64,000 nucleotides of DNA from Alviniconcha marisindica (lineage: Eukaryota; Mollusca; Gastropoda; Provannidae). Where the stretch lies: positions 131,001 to 195,000 of the forward strand of contig JABMCL010000598.1 in the NCBI GenBank assembly GCA_018857735.1, given 5' to 3'. Position 1 is the stretch's first letter, and each line of letters begins with the position of its first letter. Made by a program: the position numbers and the translations under genes. Shown in pieces: positions 11,301 to 23,300 of this stretch. Under the pieces are notes generated by a model that saw only the letters and a program-made list of their open reading frames with translations, was not told where the DNA came from and made no database searches.

Positions 11301-14300
11301 AAGTGACAGACTCAAAACACTTTCTGACCCATTATTCATTACATACATTCATCCATCATGCACATGCACACACACTGACACATACATACTGACACACACC
11401 AACACAAATACATGCACACTGGCACAAATGCACACTAACACACACAGGTACTAACACACGCTAACTGACCTAACACATGCCAACTGACCCCAACACACAC
11501 CAACTGTCCCTAACACACACACCAACTGACCCAGACACACACCAACTGACCCTGACACACACCAACTGACTCAGACACACACCAACTGACCCTGACACAC
11601 ACACCAACTGACCCTAACGCACACCAACTGTCCCTAACACACACACCAACTGACCCTAACACCAACTGACCCTAACCCACGCTAACTGACCCTAACACAC
11701 ACACCAACTGACCCAGACACACACCAACTGACCAAGACACACACACACATATGACACGCAAAGGACCAGGACTCACCTGGAGTCTTCCAGGCCCTGTGCG
11801 GTGCCCGCCAGACCATGGCCGTTGAACGAAACTTGGAGTGAGGAGGAAGGGGCCGCCGAGCGAAAGTCATCCGACCCAAAGCTGGCCCCGCTGTCCTGCT
11901 CACTCCAGAAAGAGGCCGAGCTGGTTGCCATGATGCCTGGCGCGGTGGAGGATTCCATGGTGCCAGAAATGTCCATAGGTTCCGGTCTGTCGCTGGGGTC
12001 CTGCTGGTTAACCTCAGGCTCTGCCGTTAGGGCACCCTCTGTGTTGCCATTGGCAACCACCGTACTGGCAGACATGTGGCTAGGGGAGGAATGGGAGGAT
12101 GAAGAGGAGTCCTCGCTTGTGTCAACGTCTTTCTCTTCATTCCTGTTCATCACCTCTTTGCGACTGGAGTCGACGGTGCCCATGTCAATCATGCTGGACG
12201 ACATGCCATCACTGAGCACTGAGGTGTGAGTGCCGCTACTGTCCCCTTGCCCCTGGCTGCTGCGCTCCAGCTGGCTGAGGTTGGGCGTGCTGACCGAGTG
12301 GTCCTGGGCCAGCCCTATGCGAGCCCCCACCTTCGACTTGCCCAGCAAGTTCTGCAGCAATGGGGATTTGAACCGGGGCCCACCGCCTGGGGAGGCACCA
12401 GCGTCATCTTTGCCTTCCACCAACTTCTGCAGCAGGGGAGACTTGAACTTGGGCTTGTCCGCCCCATTCTCCGGTGTCTCTGCTCGAGGGGTAGACACAA
12501 TCGGGGACATCTCCGACGCTGGCTCCGGCTTTTCTGCTGGCTCCAAGCCGTCTCCCTCTTCAGACCGTGAGGGTGGAGGTAAAGCCGGTGCAGTTTCTGG
12601 GGCTGGAGTGGAGACGGGGGATGGTGCTGTGCCCGGTGACACAGATCTGTCGGCTGGTGACTGGCTACGCTCCTCTCCTTTGTCGGCACCGTCAAGGCCA
12701 TCCTCTTTCTCTTCAGGCTTGGCTGGCACCGGCGATGCAGCAGACACAGCTGGAGTGATGGACTGAGTGGAGATGGCCAGCACAGTCTTGTTGCTGGGGT
12801 CAATGGGCGAGGCATCACTGGAGGCAGTGGATGCAACGCTCTTTGTGGGGGAGCTGGTCAGCGACTTGGTGGGTTCCTGCTGCACAACAAACAGTGGACA
12901 TCAACACCTCACCACACACTGATGTACAAGGACACTTTACACACACATGCTGCACAACAAACAGTGGACATCAACACCTCACCACTCACTGATGTACAAG
13001 ACTTTGCACACACCTGCTGCACAACAAACAATGGACATTAACACCTCACCACACACTGATGTACAAGGCACTTTACACACACCTTCTGCACAACAAACAA
13101 TGGACATCAACAATTAACACACACTGATGTACACGGAACAACTGACACCATACCCACACTGATGTATGCTTTACACACACTGATGTACAAGAAACAATGG
13201 ACATCAACACTTTACATACACTGATGTATGCTTTTGCACACACTGAGGTACAAAAAACAATGGACATCAGCATTGTATACATGAAACCAAGATGCACAGA
13301 TGTAGATCAGTGCACAACTCAGCATTTAGAATAGGCAAACCAGTGTCCTGGTTGGCCCATCACATTACCTCATCTTCTATGCATTTGACCCACCAGGTCA
13401 GCAGACAACAAGTATTTGTCAGTTTGGGCACCTTGTCACACCCAAGGTGTGAGCACATTTTGTCAGGCAACAGACAACATTTGACTGATGTATGTCACTG
13501 GTTTCTTGGGTTCTCATCTGTCTCAGTTAGTCCTAGACTCCTACCACAGACCAATCAGGACATCAAGCCTTGATACCCTTACAGGTCATCATACCACAGA
13601 CCAGTCAGGACATCAAGCCTTGATACTCTTACAGGTCATCATACCACAGACTAATCAGGACATCAAGCCATGATACCCTCACAGGTCATCTTCACCTACC
13701 ACAGACCAATCAGGACATCAAGCCTTGATACCCTTACAGGTCATCATACCACAGACCAGTCAGGACATCAAGCCTTGATACCCTTACAGGTCATCTTCAT
13801 CATACCACAGACCAATCAGGACATCAAGCCATGATACCCTCACAGGTCATCTTCATCCTACCACAGACCAGTCAGGACATCAAGCCATGATACCCTCACA
13901 GGTCATCCTACCACAGACCGATCAGGACATCAAGTGATGATACCCTCACAGGTCATCTTCATCATACCACAGACCAGTCAGGACATCAAGCCATGATACC
14001 CTCACAGGTCATCTTCATCACAGTTTGCATCCCTATGGAATCTTTCGGTTACGATGCAGTTTTAGTATGTAAGATCTACTGACCGGTAACGTTGAGTCCT
14101 ACTGACCTGTAACTGTTCTTTACTGCTGTTACTGCCTTCAGTCAAGCTCAGTGGAACTGGTCTGCACAGGTAACGCTCACTAGATACTCTCACTCTGTGA
14201 CGTAGCACATTCACTGTGGCCCAGAAAAGTGTAACATCAGTTTATTCTGCAGGTAACACTACCGATGACAACTCCCTTTTTTTGCAAGTCAATAACGGTG

Positions 14301-17300
14301 TTGAACTGTATAAAGGTGACTGACCTTTGACCCATCACCAGCGTTATCTGTCTTCACTCTCTTCATGATCATCTCCAGTCGCTGAAACAAAGCAAGGTTG
14401 TATGTGTAAATGTCGCTGCTGACCCTATGGGGATTACCTGAAATAGTTTTAGTCCATCCTGAAGTTCAATCTCACTTCCTGTGAAAACAGTGGATCCCTG
14501 AAGAGTTCCCATGCCTGATGGCTTATGGCCAGATCCTGAGGATGGGGTGATGGGCATGGTCAGATCCTGAGGGTGGGGGTGATGGGCATGGCCAGATCCT
14601 GAGGATGGGGTGATGGGCATGGTCAGATCCTGAGGGTGGGGGTGATGGGCATGGTCAGATCCTGAGGGTGGGGGTGGTGGGCATGGTCAGATCCTGAGGG
14701 TGGGGGTGATGGGCATGGCCAGATCCTGAGGATGGGGTGATGGGCATGGTCAGATCCTGAGGGTGGGGGTGATGGGCATGGTCAGATCCTGAGGGTGGGG
14801 GTGGTGGGCATGGTCAGATCCTGAGGGTGGGGGTGGTGGGCATGGTCAGATCCTGAGGGTGGTGGTGGTGGGCATGGTCAGGTCAGGGGCAAGGTCAGGT
14901 GGGGGGAGCATGGTGAGGTCATGGGGGGCATGGTGAGGTCATGGGGCATGGTTAGGTCATAGGGGGATGGTCGTTATGGATGGGGGGGGGGGGGGGGGGG
15001 GGCATGGTGAGGTCATGGGGGAATGGTGAGGTCTGGGAGATTGGGCGTGGGGGGGTGGGGGGAGGGGGGGTATGGTCAGATCCTGAGGACTGGGGGGAGA
15101 GGCATGGTCAGATCCTGAGGACTGGGGGGAGAGGCATGGTCAGATCCTGAGGACTGGGGGGAGAGGCATGGTCAGATCCTGAGGACTGGGGGGAGGGGCA
15201 TGGTCAGATCCTGAGGACTGGGGGGAGGGGCATGGTCAGATCCTGAGGACTGGGGGGAGGGCATGGTCAGATCCTGAGGACTGGGGGGAGGGGCATGGTC
15301 AGATCCTGAGGACTGGGGGGAGGGGCATGGTCAGATCCTGAGGACTGGGGGGAGGGGCATGGTCAGATCCTGAGGATGGGGGAGTGGCATGTCAGGTGGT
15401 GAGGAAGGACGAGGGTGGTGGGGGAGGGCACGAGGCATATTTCCCCACTGTCAATAACTAGTGTTGGCCATCCATCAGTTCCTCACCCGTTTCCTTTCCA
15501 GCCGTTCTTCCTCCTCCCTGCGTGCCTTTTCCTGTCTCTCCATTTCATGACGCTCGCGTCCTCCCGGGCCTTCCTCTCAGCTTCCTCTTTCTGCAAACAA
15601 CAACCATGCAGTTACATTCCTCTTCTTCCTCTTTCAGCAAACAACAACCATGCAGTTACATTCCTCTTCTTCCTCTTTCAGCAAACAACAACCATGCAGT
15701 TACATTCCTCTTCTTCCTCTTTCGTTCAGCAAACAACAACCATGCAGTTACATTCCTCTTCTTCCTCTTTCAGCAAACAACAACCATGCAGTTACATTCC
15801 TCTTCTTCCTCTTTCAGCAAACAACAACCATGCAGTTACATTCCTCTTCTTCCTCTTTCAGAAAACAACAACCATGCAGTTACATTCCTCTTTTTCCTCT
15901 TTCAGAAATCAACAACCATGCAGTTACATTCCTCTTCTTCCTCTTTCAGCACACAACAACAATGCAGTTACATTCCTCTTCTTCCTCTTTCAGCAAACAA
16001 CAACCATGCATTTATATGCATCTTCTGGCTCTGTCCATAAGCAACAACAACATTCAGTTATACTATTCCTCCTCTTTCTGCCAGCAACAACAACAATGCA
16101 GTTATATTATTCCTCCTCTTTCTGCCAACAACAAAAATGCAGTTCTAGACCTCTTTCCAGCTAGACCTCTTTCTGTATGCAGCACCAACAGTGCAGTTAT
16201 ACTTTTTCTGTATGCAGCACCAACAGTGCAGTTATACTCTTCTTCCTCTTTCTGTATGCAACACCAACAGTGCAGCTATACTCTTCTTTCTCTTTCTGTA
16301 AGCAACACCAACAGTGCAGTTATACTCTTTCTGTAAGCAACACCAACAGTGCAGTTATACTCTTTCTGTATGCAGCACCAACAGTGCAGTTATACTATTT
16401 CTGTATGCAGCACCAACAGTGCAGTTATACTCTTCTTCCTCTTTCTGTATGAAACACCAACAGTGCAGTTATACTCTTTCTGTATGCAACACCAACAGTG
16501 CAGTTATACTCTTTCTGTAAGCAACACCAACAGTGCAGTTATACTCTTTCTGTAAGCAACACCAACAGTGCAGTTATACTCTTCTTCCTCTTTCTGTAAG
16601 GAACACCAACAGTGCAGTTATACTCTTCTTCTTTCGGTATGCAACACCAACAGTGCAGCTATACTCTTCTTCCTCTTTCTGTATGCAGCAACAGCGCTCC
16701 TCTTCCTCGCTGTGTAAGCAGCAGCAACAAAGCAGTGACATCAACTACAGGCACGCTAGCTGTGCACTGCTGCTGAACTGTTCACCACGGTCTGCCACCA
16801 GCACACGGTCAGCCATGGTTCTCAAAAGTCACGTGACCGGAACAAGCTGTCCGCTCTTCGGTGTTCATCCTGCTGCCTGATGTTCAGGTCCCAAGGCCCA
16901 GAGTATCGATGGTTATGCCACGCCGTTCTAAGCCCTACTGACCATCCTCCAGCCCCACCAAAATCTGTTACGCCATGACCCACTCCACTGCAGATCTACG
17001 TCTACAGCAACAGATCAATCAACGAGCAAGACCGTCCATCAATCGGTCACTTGTGAGCATGATCCACCAACGACTGAAGACCAGCGCCAAAGCCAATCCC
17101 TGCCCTCTGTCCATTCCTGCCCTCATGCTGCCGTCAGCAAAAGCAGCACCGGCTGCAGTACTAGCCAGCCATATGAACAGAAGAGAGGTCTGTGATGAAG
17201 CCTAGCTCAGCCTCTGTCATCTTGTGCAGCAAAATACACCTGTTGTATGCCTGGCGACACTGCGAAGCACAGCGTTACTGCCTACACACGCCCAGTTTGT

Positions 17301-20300
17301 TTGCACTTGGTCTGGTTCAACAATCAGTGGATACGGTAGACAGTCAGAGCCCTCACCGGGACCCTAACCTTGAAGATATGAAACCAATCCTTTCATGTGA
17401 CACTCTGACCCCTTGATGATGCACCACCATACCAAGTTTGGTTACAAAACATTCCATAGTTCAGAAAGGTATCATCCAGACAAAAACCTGACAGACAAAA
17501 AGGTGGCTCCAATATACCCCCCTTCACTTTGTTAACGAGTGTAGAACAACAGCTTCCTACACTAAAAACAGCTTCCTACACTGAAGCACATAGTCTACAG
17601 GGTGTAGAACAACAGCTTCCTACCCTGAAGCACATAGTCTACAGGGTGTGTGTAGAACAACAGCTTCCTACCCTGAAGCACATAGTCTACAGGGTGTAGA
17701 ACAACAGCTTCCTACCCTGAAGCACATAGTCTACAGGGTGTAGAACAACAGCTTCCTACCCTGAAGCACATTGTCTACAGGGTGTAGAACAACAGCTTCC
17801 TACCCTGAAGCACATAGTCTACAGGGTGTAGAACAACAGCTTCCTACCCTGAAGCACATAGTCTACAGGGTGTAGAACAACAGCTTCCTACCCTGAAGCA
17901 CATAGTCTACAGGGTGTAGAACAACAGCTTCCTACCCTGAAGCACATTGTCTACAGGGTGTAGAACAGCTTCCTACCCTGAAGCACATAGCCACCAATCT
18001 TCTAAAATCCACTGCAAGAACTCACTGCTAGTCTCTCCTGCTCATGCCTTGCAGCTTCTTCCGCTTTGCGCGCCTCCTCAGCCTCAATGGCCCTCTGGAG
18101 GCGTTCCTCCTCTGCCTTTCGCGCCTCCTCTGCAAGCCTCATCGCCTCCTCATCTTGGCGCCGCTGTTCCTCCTCTTCCTGGCGCAGCCTCTCTTCCTCC
18201 AGGCGTCTGAACACAGGAAAAAAAGAAAAAAAAAACATCACCATCAAAGCAGCAAGAACTATAGGTACTGTTATTACTACCAGCGCCTTGATAAATGGTC
18301 ACGAGCTAATAGCCTTCTTTTTTCCTGCTCTGTAATACCATTGTTACAATCATTGGTACTATTTCTGCTGCTGTTATTGTTAGTATCATCAGTATTTCCA
18401 AAACATATCACCAATAGCTTGGGAGAAAAAAAAATCAACAAGATTTGTTGCTAGGCATGGCAAAATCCCCCCCCCCCCCCCCCCCCCAACTGAGTGCATA
18501 TATACTAGATACAAATCAGTGTTATTGTGTTCTTATCAGTAAACTATACACATGCCCACTTTATGTGCACTAGGTCTGGTTAGAGGTAACAGTACAGCCA
18601 CACATTCCATTTGGTTGCATGACATCAGTGGTACAGAAAACAATAGGAGACAAAGGTTCAATGGTTCAGAAAATACCATCCAGAAGAACAGACAACCTTT
18701 GCTATGACCCTGACTACAGCAATCCCATCTTTCCACAAGACACTTTGGTTTATGATGATGCACCACAAAACTAAGTTTCCCCGCAAAATGACAGTGGAGT
18801 CATATAAGCCCGCGCCGTGCCCTTGAGCTTGAAGACGGTCAGTCTTTGCACATGGCACTCCACCTGGTGATGATGCACCAGCATGCCAGGTTTAGTTCCA
18901 AAGGCCAGTGGTTCAGAAGACAGGGCTAGCCAGAGGGACACACTGACACAGCAAGTACACCTGATGAGAAGGGAGGAAGAAGGTGACTTACTCCTCTTCT
19001 TCCCGCCGCTTCCTCTCTTCCTCAGCCTCCTTCTCAGCCTTCTCTCTGGCCTGTCTCCGCTTCTCCGCCAGCTTGGCCTTGTACTCCTCCGCGCTGATGT
19101 CCCCTGTCGACTTCTCCATGGCCGAGGGGGCGGGGCGGGGTGGGGGTGGGGGCGGGGCCCCGCTGCCCCCATCTTCATCAGCCCCCGGGGTGGGGGACAG
19201 AACACGCACGGGTGTGCGGGATGCCGGGGTGGAGGGGGTGGCGTTCCCCGGGGTGGAGGGGGCAGCAGCACCTGCCGAGGTGGCGCCATGTGACGGCTGT
19301 TGTGACTTTGCTGACGATTCCTTGGGGGTCCTCTCTCTCACCGCCGGCTTCTGCTGAGGGTAGTACAATGTGTTAAACACCAGCGGAGGACAACACACGC
19401 TAAAATGTCTGCAGACATGCAGCAAAACACATTAAACCTGCAGGGCATAGCAATGGATATTATGCTTCAGCAGAGGATAGCACGACAGTAAGTCTCCTGC
19501 TGAAGACAACAAAAACAACAGATATCAAATGTTACACACAACATGTTACAACCCAAATATAAATTTCCCTTCAACAAGAACAGCATCCTGCAGCTGTCAA
19601 TCCAACAGGTTATGACAAGCATGACGAGCAGGCAGGGAAGAGAAACCCATGCAGGTCACACTGTCACATTCTTCATAGTGGGTGGGGAATGGTGGATATA
19701 GTAACAAAAAATGAGTCATCACAGGCTCAGCAAGACAGACAGACCTGTATAAAACTGCTCAAAGTTGCACTGCTTCAAGAAAACAAAAAAGATACCCCTC
19801 AGGCTGTTCCTATACAATGTAGAGTTCAATGGTGTACAGACATGTCCACTGTTGGTATCTTCTCTTGCCAGTATGCCAGGTAAACTGGCCTCCATATCAA
19901 CACCTTCAGCTAAATCACAGTCAGTGTCAAGCTATCTCTAAAGCAGGTGCCTTTATTGAGCAGCGTTTTGCATGAAGCAAAGCAAGTTCAATGCTGAAGA
20001 CCTTGCATCAGGTTATCAAAAAGCCATGAACATCAAAGGAGGCATGTGGCTGGTTGCCCAGTTAAACAAGAGGTTTCTAAGCCCTTCAATGGCCTCATCA
20101 CATGTACACCTTTAATACAACACCTGGCCACAGTCTGCTTGCTGTCTGGCCACAGTCTGCTTACTGTCTGGCCACAGTCTGCTTACTGTCTGGCCACAGT
20201 CTGCTTACTGTCTGGCCACAGTATGTCTGGCCACAGTCTGCTTACTGTCTGGCCACAGTCTGCTTACTGTCTGGCCACAGTATGTCTGGCCACAGTCTGC

Positions 20301-23300
20301 TTACTGTCTGGCCACAGTCTGCTTACTGCCTGGCCACAGTCTGCTTAGTCTGCTTACTGTCTGGCCAGAGTCTGCTTACTGTCTGGCCAGAGTCTGCTTA
20401 CTGTCTGGCCACAGTCTGCTTACTGTCTGGCCACAGTCTGCTTACTGCTGGCCACAGTCTGCTTACTGTCTGGCCACAGTCTGCTTACTGTCTGGCCACA
20501 GTCTGCTTAGTCTGCTTACTGTCTGGCCAGAGTCTGCTTACTGTCTGGCCACAGTCTGCTTACTGCCTGGCCACAGTCTGCTTACTGTCTGGCCACAGTA
20601 TGTCTGGCCACAGTCTGCATACTGCCTGGACACAGTCTCACCAGTCTGGAAACACTTGACCAGTTTGGTTACAGACTGACCACATCAACAGACAATCTGG
20701 TCAAAGTCTGGCTACAGTCTGACCACAGCAACCTACAATCTGACCACATCAACCTACAATCTGGTCAAAGTCTGGCTAGTCTGGCCACATCAACCTACAA
20801 TCGGGTCAAAGTCTGGCTAGTCTGGCCACATCAACCTACAATCGGGTCAAAGTCTGGCTAGTCTGGCCACATCAACCTACAATAGGGTCAAAGTCTGGCT
20901 AGTCTGGCCACATCAACCTACAATAGGGTCAAAGTCTGGCTAGTCTGGCCCCATCAACCTACAATCTGGTCAGTCTGGCTAGTCTGGCCACATCAACCTA
21001 CAATAGGGTCAAAGTCTGGCTAGTCTGGCCCCATCAACCTACAATCTGGTCAGTCTGGCTAGTCTGGCCACATCAACCTACAATAGGGTCAAAGTCTGGC
21101 TAGTCTGGCCACATCAACCTACAATCAGGTCAGTCTGGCTAGTCTGGCCACATCAACCTACAATAGGGTCAAAGTCTGGCTAGTCTGGCCACATCAACCT
21201 ACAATCAGGTCAAAGTCTGGCTAGTCTGACCACATCAACCTACAATAGGGTCAAAGTCTGGCTAGTCTGGCCCCATCAACCTACAATCTGGTCAGTCTGG
21301 CTAGTCTGACCACAGCAACCTACAATCGGGTCAAAGTCTGACCACAGCAACCTACAATCGGGTCAAAGTCTGACCACAGCAACCTACAATCGGGTCAAAG
21401 TTGGTGACAGTCTGACCACCACCTGACCCCACTCTAATTACCTATTTAGAGTCTTGCTAGTTTGATGACCATCTGATCATCTGGCTCCATTATGGTTACC
21501 ATCTGACCACAGCCTTCCCACATCTGGCATCAGATTAGCTGAGGTCTAGCAAGTGTCTGGCTACAGTCCAGCCACCATCTACCTACTGCCTGCCAAAGTC
21601 TGGCACCAGTATAGCTGTCGTCTGGAAGATGTTACCTCCCTTAAATACACACCAGTCACACAAAGCATAATATATTGTGTATGAGCCTTTTAAGTAGGAA
21701 GCAATCATACATACAACATTTAAACTACACTGGTCAAGAATAAAAAACAAACTGTCATTTGTTTCTGAAACACCTGTGACCTTAAAACAGGGTCATGGTC
21801 ATCAAGCCTGGTATGAATCTATAGTCCTCAAAACAAGGTCATATTTATGCAAAGTTTGAAAGACAGTCTGTCAAAAACAACAACAATTTTAGTATTTGTC
21901 AAATCAGAACACAAATTACTTATCTCCTTTGAACGAACAAGTGAAATATGATGGTATGACCAAAAATCTAGATCTAGATGACAAAAAAACAAAATCATAC
22001 AAAGTCTGAATTTAGTGAAAATCAGTGAAAAATAAAATCACACATAATTTAACAATCACCCTGTGATGTCAGAGACTTCAAGTTTTGAACATGCCGGGCA
22101 CTCAACTGGCAGACCATTCGGCCAGCTGCCCGGCACTACACTGATCATAACACACATTCGGCCAGCTGCCCGGCACTACACTGATCATAACACACATTCG
22201 GCCAGCTGCCCGGCACTACACTGATCATAACACACATTCGGCCAGCTGCCCTGCACTACACTGATCATTACACACATTCGGCCAGCTGCCCGGTACTACA
22301 CTGATCATTACACACATTCGGCCAGCTGCCCGGCACTACACTGATCATTACACACATTCGGCCAGCTGCCCGGCACTACACTGATCATTACACACATTCG
22401 GCCAGCTGCCCAGTACTACACTGATCATTACACACATTCGGCCAGCTGCCCGGCACTACACTGATCATTACACACATTCGGCCAGCTGCCCAGCACTACA
22501 CTGATCATTACACACACATTTTTTCATGTTCGCCCAAAACTGAACTACTTTACTGGAAGGACCACAAAGGCTCCCCCTCAAAGAAACTGAAGTTTTCTCT
22601 TGGACAATTCCTGCTACGGACAAAAGTGAGAAGACAGGAAGAAGACAACTTATTAAACATGTTTGTACTGCTCCCACCACAGTCCCAAAGACAAACTTTC
22701 AGGACAGAAAAATCAAGATAAACAATAACAGAAAGTTAACTGTAGTAACGCTGAATCCACAGAAAAAGAAAACAGAAACGTCACTGCCTGTCAATCCACC
22801 ACCGCCCACCTGGGATAAGGTCACCCAGGCAAAGACATGCAATGTTGTTAATCAAACAGCAATAGATGCATCAACTTAACACAAACTCAGAAAGTCCAAC
22901 CAACTTGATGTCTTCTGAAGTCGTTTCAGAGGGACAACCCCAAAGACTTATTAGTTGTCTACATACAAGTACAGACAAATCTCTAAAAGAAACTAATCTA
23001 AATTCTAGCAGCTATCTACCATCAAAAGTACATATGGTGTGGGTTGCACAGCAGGAGTTGTAAACTGAACTGTTAGTGTACACATTAGCTACACTGTACA
23101 CAGAAAACTGGGGTGACCCAGCAGAGAAAAGCTTGCTCATACATGTAGGTGGCACCCCCCATGAATCTCTCAGGGTACACCAGTTGTCAGACGAGCAGTC
23201 AACAATGTGACAGCAGGATTAGCAGTTTAGTGACCAATTTAGATGGTTTTAACTGCACCCCCCGCCCCCTCCGTGACATACAGCCTGTACCCACTCATCA

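Larger units (their letters stand above)
4816..11776 (-). other. Intron 12 of the MAP7-like gene (7 kb)
   Basis: Apart from the listed repeats, the inverted-repeat pair and the promoter-like segment near 6.6 kb, I see no exon. Stretches 6885-8220 (T-rich; G-run 7507-7515) and 8610-10290 hold nothing else I can support. Confidence 0.6.

Noticed and set aside
12226..12766. Plus-strand frames of 114-178 codons and an extra 173-codon minus frame
   Set aside because: Out-of-frame shadows of GC-rich exon 12; only the frame with matching splice phases fits the MAP7-like protein.
15415..16555. Several plus-strand frames (up to 249 codons) rich in Ser, Gln and Thr
   Set aside because: All come from the intron 9 arrays on the strand opposite the MAP7-like exons.
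20046..20659. A 185-codon plus-strand frame
   Set aside because: A 22-bp array read in a 66-bp super-period; no start context or splice evidence.
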